8,152 nucleotides of DNA from Chloroflexota bacterium (lineage in GTDB: Bacteria > Chloroflexota > UBA11872): NCBI GenBank assembly GCA_026707185.1, contig JAPOXI010000054.1, forward strand, positions 1-8,152, given 5' to 3'. Made by a program: the position numbers and the translations under genes. The notes below the pieces were generated by a model, which had not been told where the DNA came from, did not search any database, and saw only the letters and a program-made list of their open reading frames with translations. Shown here piece by piece: positions 1 through 7,748 of the stretch. Numbering within the stretch: position 1 is the first letter of the stretch; the number at the start of each line of letters is the position of its first letter.

Positions 1-620
1 GGGGCAGGTCCGGATCCGGGAAAACGACGCTCCTCAACCAATTGGGCTCGCTCGACAAGCCCGACGAGGGCGAGGTTTACTTCCGTGGCCGCGAGGTGAG
101 CCGCCTGCGCGAGTCTGAATTGACGAAGATCCGCCGCCACAACTTCGGGTTCGTCTTCCAATCATTCGCGCTGCTGCCCGTCCTCTCGGCGTTCGAAAAC
201 GTCGAACTCACCATGCGAATCGCGGGTCGCTCGGCTCGCGATCGCGCATCTCGAACCATGCAAGCGCTGGAGATGGTGGGGCTCGCCGATCGTGCCGGCC
301 ATCGTCCCTTCGAGTTGAGCGGCGGTGAGCAGCAGCGAGTCTCGATTGCCCGATCGATCGCGAACCGTCCGGCCGTGTTGATCGCGGACGAGCCGACCGG
401 CGAACTGGACAGCATTACGGGCCTGGAGATCATGCTGCTGTTCCGCCGCATTGTGGATACGGAGGGCCTGACGGTCATCATGGCGACCCACGATCCGGCG
501 CTGAGCCAGTTTGCGGACGAGTCGTGGGTGATGGAGGACGGGCGCCTGGAGCTGGCGGAAGGCGAGCTGGATATTGACATTCCCGACTTGCGCCAGCGAA
601 TCGAGTTTGTTGAGGACTGA
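1..620 (+). CDS. ABC transporter ATP-binding protein, LolD/MacB-type (5' end missing)
   Basis: The frame is open from the left edge (first full codon at 3), so the gene starts outside the window; 205 residues remain of a family usually about 220-240 long. An in-frame TTG at 42 is not the start, because Walker A (GRSGSGKTT) lies before it, at visible residues 1-9. The Q-loop glutamine is residue 53 (FVFQSFALLP), the signature LSGGEQQR is at 105-112, Walker B VLIADE at 125-130 is followed by PTGELDS, and the H-loop His is 163 (ATHDP). PTG-x-LDS and the general layout match the LolD/MacB/FtsE-like class of cytoplasmic ATPases, which power FtsX/MacB-type permeases in lipoprotein, peptide or drug export. 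The permease should be a neighbour but is not visible, so substrate is unknown. The gene converges on the MFS gene with 12 bp between stops. Confidence 0.93.
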   Translation, partial: GRSGSGKTTLLNQLGSLDKPDEGEVYFRGREVSRLRESELTKIRRHNFGFVFQSFALLPVLSAFENVELTMRIAGRSARDRASRTMQALEMVGLADRAGHRPFELSGGEQQRVSIARSIANRPAVLIADEPTGELDSITGLEIMLLFRRIVDTEGLTVIMATHDPALSQFADESWVMEDGRLELAEGELDIDIPDLRQRIEFVED

Positions 621-632
621 GGACGCGAGTGG

Positions 633-1868
633 CTAGCTCTCCGAGTCGGACGTCACCGCTTCGCCAGCGCGCATAATCCACAGCCCCCAGGCGCCGGCCG
701 CAAGGGAAATGGCCGCCAGCAGAGCCCCAACGACTCCGAATCCGGCCGCGCCCACGATTAGACCGATTAGAGGGGTAAGCCCTAGCCCAACGCCGTCCAC
801 AAGGAATTGCGTGATTCCCATGGCCTGTCCCAGTCGCTGCGGCGGGGCGCGCTCGGTCAACATCATGATCACGATGGGTGAGCTGATGCCGGTGAGGGTG
901 TAGGCAACAACCAGGCCCGCAAAGACGGGCAGGCCGGCGGGGGCATACATCACGAGCGTGCCAGCCGCTCCGATGATCGTTGCAATCAGCAGCGACGATC
1001 CGAGACCGAACCTGTTGATGAACGCGCCGCTGACATAGGTGAGCGCCGCGCGGCCTCCCAGCGCCAGACCCATCAGGAGGCCGATACCGCCGGGGTCCAG
1101 CTTCAACGCCTCGCTGCCGTAGTAGGGGAGCACAAAGCCGCGCGTGGTGTTGTTCCATCCCCACAGCAGGACGGCCAGAACCGAGACCTCAAGAACGACA
1201 CGTCCTACGCCCAGCCTTGGGCGTCGTCGTGACGGGGCCGCCCCGTCCCCAGGAGCCGACTTCGGCGCCGACGACTCAAGCGTCCGCACCGAGGCCACGC
1301 CTGCGGCAACAGCAATCGAAATCACCGCGACCAACACGAACGCCGCGCGCCAGCCGAGCAGGGTAGCGGCGCCGCCGGCGGCAATAGGCGCCACGAACGC
1401 GCCAAACATGCCGCCCGACATCACCCGCGCAATGTTGCGCCGTCGGTCTTCGCCTCGGCCGCGTCGCGCCAAGTGGACCTGACCACCCGGGCCGACCAGC
1501 CCGCTGCCGGCGGCGCTGGCCACGATCCCCACGCCAAATACCCACTCGCTCGGGGCGGCGGCCGTAACCAGCGAGGCCAGGCCAGTGAGTAGCAAGCCCA
1601 GCGGCATAAGGCGGCGAGGCGACATGCGGTCGGCCAGCGGCGCCAGGACAAGCATGAATCCCCCGCGCCCCATGCCCTGCACGGCCACCAGCAGGGCCGT
1701 GGATGCAGGGGTGAGATTGAATTCGTCCTTCACCTCCCCCAGCACCGGTCCCATGGCCGCCATGGAAAACAGCATCAGGGCGTAGGCAAACCACAGGGCC
1801 AGCAAGTCGGGGTTGGCCCGTACAGCGCGAATCCGCGGATTCAGGAGCGAACCGATCAACGGCGTCAA
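633..1868 (-). CDS. Major facilitator superfamily (MFS) transporter
   Basis: A 411-residue integral membrane protein, normal length for a 12-helix MFS carrier. Hydrophobic segments run along both halves, for example about 22-42, 55-77, 88-106, 110-130, 150-190, 224-240, 260-282, 290-308, 312-336 and 357-400. A motif A-like loop, APLADRMSPRR at 76-86, sits between helices 2 and 3. A charged, Arg/Pro-rich central loop at about 195-222 divides the two six-helix halves. Substrate cannot be read from sequence; drug, sugar or metabolite export are all possible. The start is weak: TTG at 1868, with GGAG 11 nt upstream and another TTG three codons in, so the N-terminus may differ by some residues. 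It lies downstream of sufU on the same strand after a 145-nt gap, so read-through from the suf operon is possible, but a functional link is not implied. Confidence 0.85.
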   Translation of the reverse strand: MTPLIGSLLNPRIRAVRANPDLLALWFAYALMLFSMAAMGPVLGEVKDEFNLTPASTALLVAVQGMGRGGFMLVLAPLADRMSPRRLMPLGLLLTGLASLVTAAAPSEWVFGVGIVASAAGSGLVGPGGQVHLARRGRGEDRRRNIARVMSGGMFGAFVAPIAAGGAATLLGWRAAFVLVAVISIAVAAGVASVRTLESSAPKSAPGDGAAPSRRRPRLGVGRVVLEVSVLAVLLWGWNNTTRGFVLPYYGSEALKLDPGGIGLLMGLALGGRAALTYVSGAFINRFGLGSSLLIATIIGAAGTLVMYAPAGLPVFAGLVVAYTLTGISSPIVIMMLTERAPPQRLGQAMGITQFLVDGVGLGLTPLIGLIVGAAGFGVVGALLAAISLAAGAWGLWIMRAGEAVTSDSES

Positions 1869-2013
1869 CGGACGGCTGTCGCTCCGGGGCGCGGCAATGC
1901 CGAGAGTCTAATCGGGCGCACCGCCCGGCCCGCGCCGATACCGCCGCTGCGAACGCGACTCGTTGCCTCGACCAGGGCGCTTCATGCCATCAGCGCATGA
2001 AGCGAGCCCGGAT
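1869..2013. other. Intergenic gap between sufU and the MFS gene
   Basis: These 145 bases lie after the sufU stop and before the MFS start, both on the minus strand. I see no convincing gene in them. They hold one clear hairpin (1978-2004) near sufU and otherwise GC-rich sequence with no recognisable promoter for the MFS gene. Confidence 0.6.
1978..2004 (-). repeat. Perfect 10-bp inverted repeat just after sufU
   Basis: The arms CGCTTCATGC (1978-1987) and GCATGAAGCG (1995-2004) are perfectly complementary around a 7-nt loop. The hairpin begins 9 nt beyond the sufU stop codon, the right place for the 3' end of the suf transcript. In the transcribed (minus) direction it is followed by CCCTGG and not by a run of T, so it is not a classical intrinsic terminator. 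It could be a T-less terminator, a 3'-end stabilising hairpin or a protein-binding palindrome. The structure is certain at sequence level; the function is inference. Confidence 0.6.
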
Positions 2014-2484
2014 TCACGACTCGCTGTGGTGCAACTCCACGCGCTGGCCGCCGGCGGTGGCGTGCTCATCCAGCCCAAGCTGCAGGGTGTTCCAGCTGAG
2101 CACGGCGCATTTGATGCGCACCGGGAATTTGCGGACGCCCTCAAGCGCAACGCCGTCGCCCAGCAGCGCTTCGTCGGGCGGGTCGCCGTTGAGCATCATG
2201 CCCCGGAAGCCTGCAATCACCGCGTGGGCGTCGGCCAGCGGCTTTCCGGTTACGGCCGCCGTCATGATGGAGGCGGACGACTGGCTGATGGAGCAGCCGT
2301 GGCCGTCGAAGGCCGCCCCGGTGATCACGCCGGCGTCGTCGATGCTCAGCCACAGCTTGATCTCATCACCGCAGAGCGGGTTGACGCCTTCCATGACGAC
2401 GTTCGCGCTGTCCAGCGCGCCGCGGTTTCGCGGGCGCCGGTAGTGATCCATGATGACCTCGCGGTAAAGGTCCTCGAGCGTCAC
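2014..2484 (-). CDS. sufU: SufU, zinc-dependent sulfur-transfer protein of the SUF system
   Basis: A 156-residue member of the IscU/SufU fold. SufU accepts persulfide sulfur from the cysteine desulfurase SufS and passes it towards the SufBCD scaffold in the cytoplasm. The three conserved cysteines and the aspartate are present: C38 and D40 in NPLCGD, C64 in GHGCSIS, and C126 in RIKCAVLSW. In characterised SufU proteins these residues bind zinc. Residues around 92-110 (GFRGMMLNGDPPDEALLGD) match the insertion that separates SufU from the shorter IscU. The start is GTG at 2484; it overlaps the sufS stop as GTGA, which implies translational coupling with its partner enzyme. No strong ribosome binding site is seen before it. 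It is the last gene of the suf operon, with a hairpin just after its stop. Confidence 0.95.
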   Translation of the reverse strand: MTLEDLYREVIMDHYRRPRNRGALDSANVVMEGVNPLCGDEIKLWLSIDDAGVITGAAFDGHGCSISQSSASIMTAAVTGKPLADAHAVIAGFRGMMLNGDPPDEALLGDGVALEGVRKFPVRIKCAVLSWNTLQLGLDEHATAGGQRVELHHSES

Positions 2485-3731
2485 TCAAAGAACGCTTTCG
2501 CGCGCGCGATGCCGGTCGCCAGGCAGTCCACCTCGGCGGCCGTGTTATAGAGATACAGGCTGGCGCGGGCGGTGGCCGCGACCCCCAGCTTGCGCATCAG
2601 CGGTTGGGCGCAGTGATGTCCGGCGCGCACCGCGATTCCCTCGGCGTCGAGCAGCGTCCCAACGTCGTGAGGATGCACGTCGCCGACGTAGAACGAGATG
2701 ACACCGCCGCGATCCGATGCATCCGATGGCCCGAAAACGCGCACGCCGTTCAAGTCACTGAGTAAGTTGAGCGCATAGTCCGTGAGTTCGTGCTCGTGGG
2801 CCGCAATGTTCGACATTCCGACCGCGTCCAGGTAATCCACCGCCGCGCCCAAGCCAATGGCGCCGGCGATGTTTGGGGTGCCGCCCTCGAGTTTGTCAGG
2901 CAGCCCAGTCCAGCTGGACTGGTGCAGTTCCACGACGCGGATCATGCTGCCGCCGCCAAGTAGCGGTTCCATGGCGTCCAGCAGCGACTCGCGACCGTAG
3001 AGGACACCGATACCAGTAGGACCCAGCATCTTGTGGCCCGAAAACGCCACGAAGTCCGCGCCGAGCGCCTGGACATCGACCGACAGGTGGGGGATCGACT
3101 GAGCGGCGTCCAGCAGCACCGGAACGTGGTGCGTGTGCGCGATTTCAACGATTTCGGCGGCCGGCGTGATGGTACCCAGCACGTTCGACATGTGCGTGAC
3201 CGCCACGATCCGGGTGCGCGGGCCAAACATCCGCGCGTACGCCTCCAGGTCGATGCGACCTTCGACGTCCATCGGGATGTAGCGCAGTTGCGCTCCGCGT
3301 CGCTTGGCCAGCATCTGCCAGGGGACGAGGTTGCTGTGGTGCTCCATCTCGGTGAGCAGGATTTCGTCGCCCTCGCTCACGTTCTCGTCGCCCCAGCCTC
3401 GGGCCACGAGGTTGATGGCTTCGGTGGTTCCGCGCGTGAAAATCACCTCGTGCGGATGCGCGGCGTTGATGAAGCTGGCCACACGCGCTCGGGCAGCCTC
3501 GTACTCGGCGGTGGCCCGCTCGCTTAGCGCGTGCAGGCCACGGTGGATGTTGGCGTTGTAGGTCTCGTAGTAGGTGTGGAGCGCATCGATGACGGCCCTC
3601 GGCTTCTGCGACGTTGCGGCATTGTCCAGGTATACGAGCGGGCGCTCGTGTACCTGTTCGGCCAGGATCGGAAAGTCCTGCCGAATGGCGGCGGGATCCA
3701 GCCCAGCGGCGGTAGAGGTCGGGACAGCCAT
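2481..3731 (-). CDS. sufS: SufS, group II cysteine desulfurase
   Basis: A PLP-dependent class V aminotransferase-fold enzyme that converts L-cysteine to L-alanine and leaves an enzyme-bound persulfide for Fe-S assembly. The Schiff-base lysine is K234 in FSGHKMLGP; D208 and Q211 (LLDAAQS) should contact the PLP ring, H131 lies in the TEMEHHSN motif, and R389 (ARASLYLYN) is the likely substrate-carboxylate arginine. The catalytic cysteine is C374 in RAGHHCAQP, the motif typical of SufS/CsdA rather than IscS. The chosen ATG at 3731 gives 416 residues, close to family length, and begins just before the conserved QDFPIL region. The frame stays open 66 codons further upstream, but that stretch overlaps the Rieske gene and looks like random GC-rich translation. 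The start lies 5 nt after the Rieske stop, and the end overlaps sufU by 4 nt. Confidence 0.96.
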   Translation of the reverse strand: MAVPTSTAAGLDPAAIRQDFPILAEQVHERPLVYLDNAATSQKPRAVIDALHTYYETYNANIHRGLHALSERATAEYEAARARVASFINAAHPHEVIFTRGTTEAINLVARGWGDENVSEGDEILLTEMEHHSNLVPWQMLAKRRGAQLRYIPMDVEGRIDLEAYARMFGPRTRIVAVTHMSNVLGTITPAAEIVEIAHTHHVPVLLDAAQSIPHLSVDVQALGADFVAFSGHKMLGPTGIGVLYGRESLLDAMEPLLGGGSMIRVVELHQSSWTGLPDKLEGGTPNIAGAIGLGAAVDYLDAVGMSNIAAHEHELTDYALNLLSDLNGVRVFGPSDASDRGGVISFYVGDVHPHDVGTLLDAEGIAVRAGHHCAQPLMRKLGVAATARASLYLYNTAAEVDCLATGIARAKAFFE

Positions 3732-3736
3732 GTGCC

Positions 3737-4057
3737 CTAAGTATCGATAAGAATCAGGACACGCCCAGCTTCGAATTTGGCCTCGTAGGTCGCTACTGGA
3801 CGGATCGCAGGAAGCGTGCGCGGCCGACCCGTGGTCAAGTCGAATGTCGAGGTGTGCCGGGGGCAACGGATGGAACGCTGGGCGGGGTCGAAATCGCCTT
3901 CCGTCAGCCACGCCTGATCGTGACTGCACAGATCGTCCATGGCGTACAGCTCGCCGCTCACGTTGTACACCCCGATGCGGCGATCGCCAACCTGGATCTG
4001 TCGCGCGGTTCCAGGCGGAATGTCGTCGGCGGCCGCCACGTCTACGAACGCCGCCAT
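3737..4057 (-). CDS. Rieske-type [2Fe-2S] ferredoxin encoded within the suf operon
   Basis: A 106-residue soluble protein made of one Rieske domain. The cluster ligands are clear: C44 and H46 in LCSHDQAWL, and C65 and H68 in CPRHTSTFDLTTG, giving CxH...CxxH with 18 residues between H46 and C65. There is no signal peptide or membrane anchor, so it should be cytoplasmic, like the ferredoxin subunits of aromatic-ring dioxygenases (NirD/BphF type), and automated annotation may call it a dioxygenase ferredoxin subunit. No oxygenase gene is present; its place between sufD and sufS points instead to an electron-transfer or accessory role in Fe-S assembly, which is inference. The ATG at 4057 shares one base with the sufD stop (TGATG), suggesting coupled translation, and the stop is 5 nt before sufS. 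Confidence 0.93.
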   Translation of the reverse strand: MAAFVDVAAADDIPPGTARQIQVGDRRIGVYNVSGELYAMDDLCSHDQAWLTEGDFDPAQRSIRCPRHTSTFDLTTGRPRTLPAIRPVATYEAKFEAGRVLILIDT

Positions 4058-5349
4058 CAGTCCACGCCGCGGGCGCGCAGCTTCGCCCGAACCGCCGTAC
4101 GAACAGCGGTTCGAACGGTTTCGCTTGGAATCCGATCCAGCACCGGTTCGAAGGTTCCGTCCACGATCAGCGAGCGCGCCTGGTCGCGATCCAGGCCCCG
4201 TGAACCAAGGTAGTACAGGTGCATCGGGTCAATGGTGGATGTCGTCGAGCCGTGGGTACAACGTACGTCGTCCGCCATGATCTCGAGCCTGGGAATCGAG
4301 TCCGCGCGCGGCCCGCGGTGCAGCATGAGGTTCCGATTCTGCTGGTAGGCGTTGGAACGCTGGGCGTGCGGTTGCACCATGATGGTTCCGGCGTAAACGG
4401 AACGCGACGTCCCTTCGAGCACATTCACGTAGAGAAGATCGCTTGCCGCGTCTGTCGTTCGATGGTCTTGCAGGGTGTGGTGATCGGCGAACTGGCGCCC
4501 ATCAAGATAGGCCAGGCCGTTCAGGCGAACGTTGGAACCGGGTCCCGTGAGAGTGGCCGAGATGGCGCCTTTGTGAAACCGGCCGCCAAGCGTGACGTTG
4601 GTGGTCGCGAGTTCGGCGTCACGCCCGACCTGGGCGTATTGGGAGAGAAAACCGCCGGTCTCGGCGTCCCAGGCCTGGACGTGCGTGTAGCTCAGCCTGG
4701 CTTTCGCACCGGCGAACAGCTCCGTGCAGCCATTGGCGAATCCGGGCGACTCGTCCTCGCTTGAGCGCCACCACTCCAGGACGTCGGACGACGACCCGTC
4801 GCCGGCGGCAACCAGGGTGCGCGGAAACACCGGTCCGCCGGCCGCGTCAATCACGATGACAATCGGGGCGCTCAGCTCGGCGCCGGCCGGCACGTGGACA
4901 AACGCTCCGCCGGTCCAGAGCGCCGCGTTCATGGCCTGCAGCTTGCCGGCTGCCGGCGTTGCCAGCTTGGTTGCCAGGAGCCTGGACAACGTCGCAGCCT
5001 CGTCAGCAGCCGCTGACGCCAGGCTTGTGACCGTCACGCCCGCGGCGCTGGCTTCCGGCGAGGTGTACAGCACGTTGACTGTCGAGCCGCGCTGTCGCAG
5101 CAGCACGCTGGCGCTGGGGATTTCTTCGGGAAGGGCAAGCCTGGCGGGGTCAGCCCCGTTGGTGACCGGGGCCAGGCCCGTCCAGTCAACCCAACTGGTG
5201 TCCGTGCGCCGCCACTCCTCGTCACTCCAGGCCGGCGCCGGCGTGGTCTCGTAGGCGCGCCAGGCTGCGGCTCGATGCTCAGCCAGCCAGGGGGGCTCGC
5301 CGCGCAACGCTGAAAGGTCAGCAATTGCCCTGGGGACCTTCGTCGTCAT
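4057..5349 (-). CDS. sufD: SufD, Fe-S cluster assembly scaffold subunit
   Basis: A 430-residue SufB/SufD-family protein, typical in length. SufD pairs with SufB and, with two SufC ATPases, forms the SufBC2D scaffold on which clusters are built. The N-terminal helical region (about 1-60, with the WSDEEWRRTD segment) is followed by the right-handed beta-helix core (about 140-370). C364 and H366 in DDVRCTHGST match the conserved CxH of SufD that is implicated in cluster formation, and the C-terminal helical SufC-binding part runs through YYLGSRGLDRDQA to about 410. The tail (412-423) is made of VRTA-VRTA-VRAK, encoded by a 12-nt tandem repeat. The ATG at 5349 fits family starts, but no Shine-Dalgarno sequence is visible in the 72-nt gap after sufB. 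The end overlaps the Rieske start by 1 nt. Confidence 0.94.
   Translation of the reverse strand: MTTKVPRAIADLSALRGEPPWLAEHRAAAWRAYETTPAPAWSDEEWRRTDTSWVDWTGLAPVTNGADPARLALPEEIPSASVLLRQRGSTVNVLYTSPEASAAGVTVTSLASAAADEAATLSRLLATKLATPAAGKLQAMNAALWTGGAFVHVPAGAELSAPIVIVIDAAGGPVFPRTLVAAGDGSSSDVLEWWRSSEDESPGFANGCTELFAGAKARLSYTHVQAWDAETGGFLSQYAQVGRDAELATTNVTLGGRFHKGAISATLTGPGSNVRLNGLAYLDGRQFADHHTLQDHRTTDAASDLLYVNVLEGTSRSVYAGTIMVQPHAQRSNAYQQNRNLMLHRGPRADSIPRLEIMADDVRCTHGSTTSTIDPMHLYYLGSRGLDRDQARSLIVDGTFEPVLDRIPSETVRTAVRTAVRAKLRARGVD
4081..4116 (-). repeat. Three-copy 12-nt tandem repeat in the 3' end of sufD
   Basis: Read on the minus strand, three consecutive 12-mers are GTTCGAACCGCT, GTTCGTACGGCG and GTTCGGGCGAAG. 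They share GTTCG and encode VRTA, VRTA and VRAK at residues 412-423 of SufD. The copies are imperfect, so the array looks old or tolerated rather than a fresh expansion. It lengthens a basic, probably helical C-terminal tail. Confidence 0.6.
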
Positions 5350-5421
5350 TGGTGTGCGCGCGACGGACCCAACAAGTGTGGCGGCCGGTGTTCAGGCGTC
5401 TCGACGGATCTGCCGAAGACG

Positions 5422-6828
5422 CTAGCCGATCGAGCCTTCCATCTGGAGTTCGATGAGGCGGTTCATCTCAACCGCGTATTCCATCGGCAACTCCTTGACG
5501 ATCGGCTCGATGAATCCGCTTACCACCATTGCCATCGCCTGCTCTTGCGTCAGCCCTCGGCTCATCAGGTAGAACAGCTGCTGATCGCTGACCTTGCTGA
5601 CGGTGGCCTCGTGCTGGATGGCGACATCGCTCTCTTCGATATCCATGTAGGGATACGTATCGGAGCGCGAACGGTCATCGATCAGCAGGGCGTCGCATTC
5701 GACATTCGAGCGGCAGCGCTCGGCCTCGGGCATCACCTGCACGTAACCGCGGTAGGCGGTGCGACCGCCCTTGCGGCTGATCGACTTTGAGGTGATCAGG
5801 GATGAGGTGTCTGGGGCGGCATGCACCATCTTGGCTCCGGCGTCCTGGTGCTGGTCCTCGCCCGCGAAGGCGATGGATAGCACCTCGCCGTGCGCGCCCG
5901 GCTCCATCAGGTACACGGCCGGGTACTTCATGGTGACCTTGCTGCCCAGGTTGCCGTCCACCCACTCCATGGTGGCGTCGCGGTAGGCCACGGCGCGCTT
6001 GGTGACCAGGTTGAAGACGTCGGTCGACCAGTTCTGGATGGTGGTGTAGCGGCAGCGGCCGCCTTCCTTGACGATGATTTCGACGACCGCCGAGTGCAGG
6101 GAGTCGGTGGCGTAGACCGGAGCCGTACAGCCCTCGACGTAGTGCACGTAGGCGCCGGGCTCCACAATGATCAGCGTTCGCTCGAACTGTCCCATGTTCT
6201 CGGCGTTGATGCGGAAGTAGGCCTGCAACGGAATTTCGACGCGCACGCCCTCGGGCACGTAGACGAAGCTGCCGCCGCTCCAGACCGCGCTATTCAGGGC
6301 CGCGAACTTGTTGTCGCCATTAGGAATGACCGTTCCGAAGTACTCGCGCACGATGTCCTCGTGCTCGCGCAGGCCGGAGTCCATGTCCAGGAAGATCACA
6401 CCCTGCTCTTCCAGGTCGTCGCGGATGCTGTGGTAGACGACTTCGGAGTCGTATTGCGCGCCAACGCCCGCCAGGAACTTGCGCTCGGCCTCGGGGATTC
6501 CCAGCTTGTCGAACGTGGACTTGATGTCCTCGGGCACGTCGTCCCACGAGCGGGCCTGCCGGTCTTGCGGGCGGATGTAGTAGTGGATGTCGTCGAAGTC
6601 GATGCGCGAAAGGTCGGCGCCCCAGGTGGGCATGGACTTGCGCTCGAACTGGCGCAACGCCTCCAGCCGGAAGTCCAGCATCCACTCCGGCTCGTCCTTT
6701 TGCCGCGAGATTTCCCGTACCACGCCTTCACTCAGGCCCTTGGGCGAGGTGTACACGGGCTGGATGTCGTCGTGGAACCCGAACTTGTAGGTGTCCAGGC
6801 CGACCTGATCGATGTCTTTGACTGCCAT
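5422..6828 (-). CDS. sufB: SufB, Fe-S cluster assembly scaffold subunit
   Basis: A 468-residue SufB, slightly shorter than the roughly 495-residue E. coli protein. SufB is the subunit of SufBC2D that receives sulfur and carries the nascent cluster. The N-terminal region (about 1-110: [40 protein letters not shown]) is typical, and the beta-helix core includes the [17 protein letters not shown] segment at 179-195. Cysteines of interest are C234 (EGCTAP), C372, and C378 in [10 protein letters not shown], the last corresponding to the conserved functional cysteine near the C-terminal end of the core; E407 in QHEATVSKV follows. The C-terminal SufC-binding part starts at [17 protein letters not shown]. 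The ATG at 6828 is supported by GAGGA at 6838-6842, 9 nt upstream, and lies 2 nt after the sufC stop. No intein interrupts the gene. Confidence 0.97.
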   Translation of the reverse strand: MAVKDIDQVGLDTYKFGFHDDIQPVYTSPKGLSEGVVREISRQKDEPEWMLDFRLEALRQFERKSMPTWGADLSRIDFDDIHYYIRPQDRQARSWDDVPEDIKSTFDKLGIPEAERKFLAGVGAQYDSEVVYHSIRDDLEEQGVIFLDMDSGLREHEDIVREYFGTVIPNGDNKFAALNSAVWSGGSFVYVPEGVRVEIPLQAYFRINAENMGQFERTLIIVEPGAYVHYVEGCTAPVYATDSLHSAVVEIIVKEGGRCRYTTIQNWSTDVFNLVTKRAVAYRDATMEWVDGNLGSKVTMKYPAVYLMEPGAHGEVLSIAFAGEDQHQDAGAKMVHAAPDTSSLITSKSISRKGGRTAYRGYVQVMPEAERCRSNVECDALLIDDRSRSDTYPYMDIEESDVAIQHEATVSKVSDQQLFYLMSRGLTQEQAMAMVVSGFIEPIVKELPMEYAVEMNRLIELQMEGSIG

Positions 6829-6830
6829 GG

Positions 6831-7604
6831 TTATGCGTCCTCGCTGGCCGTCGCGGCGCCGTAGCGCTCGTAGCCCTCGGCTTCCAGCCGTTCAGCCAGT
6901 TCCTTGCCGCCCGACTCCAGCACGCGCCCGTCAATCAGGACGTGGACGCGGTCAGGCTCAATGTAGTTCAGCAGCCGTTGGTAGTGCGTGATCACCAGTA
7001 CTCCTAGATCTGAGCCACGCAACCGATTCACGCCGTCGGCGACGATTCGCAGCGCGTCGATGTCGAGGCCCGAGTCCGTCTCGTCAAGTATCGCAAGTTC
7101 GGGCTCCAGCACCGCAAGTTGCAGAATCTCGTTGCGCTTCTTCTCGCCGCCGGAGAACCCATCGTTCAGGTAGCGCGAGGCGAACTTGGGGTCCATCCGC
7201 AGCATCTGCATCTTGTCCAGCAGCAGCCGGCGGAACTCCATGACGGAGATTTCGTTCTCACGTCGCGCGTTCAGTGCCATGCGCAAGAAGCTGGCGACGC
7301 GGACGCCGGGAATCTCGGCGGGATACTGGAACGCCAGGAACATCCCAAGTCGCGCTCGCTCATCGGTCTCAAGCTCCAGGACGTTTTGGCCCTTGAAATG
7401 AACCTGCCCGGCCGTGATCTCATACGCGGGGTGGCCCATCAGCGCATTGGCCAGCGTGCTCTTGCCTGAGCCATTGGGGCCCATGAGAGCGTGGACTTCG
7501 CCGGCGGCAACTTCCAGGGTCACGCCGCGAAGGATTTCAGCATCGTCGACGGAGACGTGGAGGTCACGAATCGAGAGGGTGGTCTGACCGTTGGTAGCGG
7601 ACAT
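6831..7604 (-). CDS. sufC: SufC, ATPase subunit of the SufBCD Fe-S assembly complex
   Basis: A 257-residue ABC-type ATPase without membrane partners; it binds SufB and SufD and drives their conformational change during cluster assembly. Motifs in order: Walker [10 protein letters not shown] at 42-50, Q-loop Q93 in [13 protein letters not shown] (a SufC-typical sequence), signature [11 protein letters not shown] at 150-160, Walker [14 protein letters not shown] at 171-183 with D174/E175, and H-loop H207 in [19 protein letters not shown] and DETDSGLD are hallmarks that separate SufC from transporter ATPases. The ATG at 7604 is chosen because AGGAGA lies 13 nt upstream (7618-7623) and the length matches the family. 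The frame stays open 45 codons further upstream, but that stretch has no conserved content. It is the first gene of the operon; a suf promoter should lie in the 265-bp gap upstream. Confidence 0.96.
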   Translation of the reverse strand: MSATNGQTTLSIRDLHVSVDDAEILRGVTLEVAAGEVHALMGPNGSGKSTLANALMGHPAYEITAGQVHFKGQNVLELETDERARLGMFLAFQYPAEIPGVRVASFLRMALNARRENEISVMEFRRLLLDKMQMLRMDPKFASRYLNDGFSGGEKKRNEILQLAVLEPELAILDETDSGLDIDALRIVADGVNRLRGSDLGVLVITHYQRLLNYIEPDRVHVLIDGRVLESGGKELAERLEAEGYERYGAATASEDA

Positions 7605-7748
7605 TCGCGGCGTGACGTCTCCTGAAACCGGTGGCCGTGACACGCAGTCATAGCGGCTTGAAGTAACGGTGTGCGTCGGGGCTCCTGGCCGGGCCCGACT
7701 GCTCACTCCAAACGTAGCATCGCGCGTTCGCGCGGCCAAGTTTATGCG

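Noticed and set aside
478..1164. 228-codon minus-strand open frame across the ABC and MFS genes
   Set aside because: Arg/Gly/Pro-rich translation typical of a wrong frame; it overlaps both better-supported genes.
1963..2550. 195-codon plus-strand open frame across sufU and the end of sufS
   Set aside because: It runs antisense to well-supported genes and shows no domain-like sequence.
3732..3929. 66-codon N-terminal extension of SufS
   Set aside because: It is open but overlaps the Rieske gene on the same strand in another frame, has no family-like content, and the ATG at 3731 gives the normal SufS length.
3737..4057. Aromatic-ring dioxygenase ferredoxin component
   Set aside because: The domain type fits, but no oxygenase or reductase gene is near and the gene is locked between sufD and sufS.
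5890..6864. 324-codon plus-strand open frame opposite sufB
   Set aside because: It is a shadow of sufB in GC-rich DNA; the protein is Val/His/Asp-rich without recognisable domains, while the opposite strand encodes unmistakable SufB.
7723..7734. CGCG-TTCG-CGCG mini-hairpin upstream of suf
   Set aside because: Only a 4-bp stem of alternating C and G, expected often by chance in such GC-rich DNA.
7605..7739. 45-codon N-terminal extension of SufC
   Set aside because: No conserved content; the ATG at 7604 has AGGAGA upstream and yields the usual length.
7711..7739. TTGGCC - 17 nt - TACGTT as a suf promoter
   Set aside because: Spacing is right but only 4 of 6 and 3 of 6 bases match the sigma-70 consensus; too weak to annotate as a promoter.
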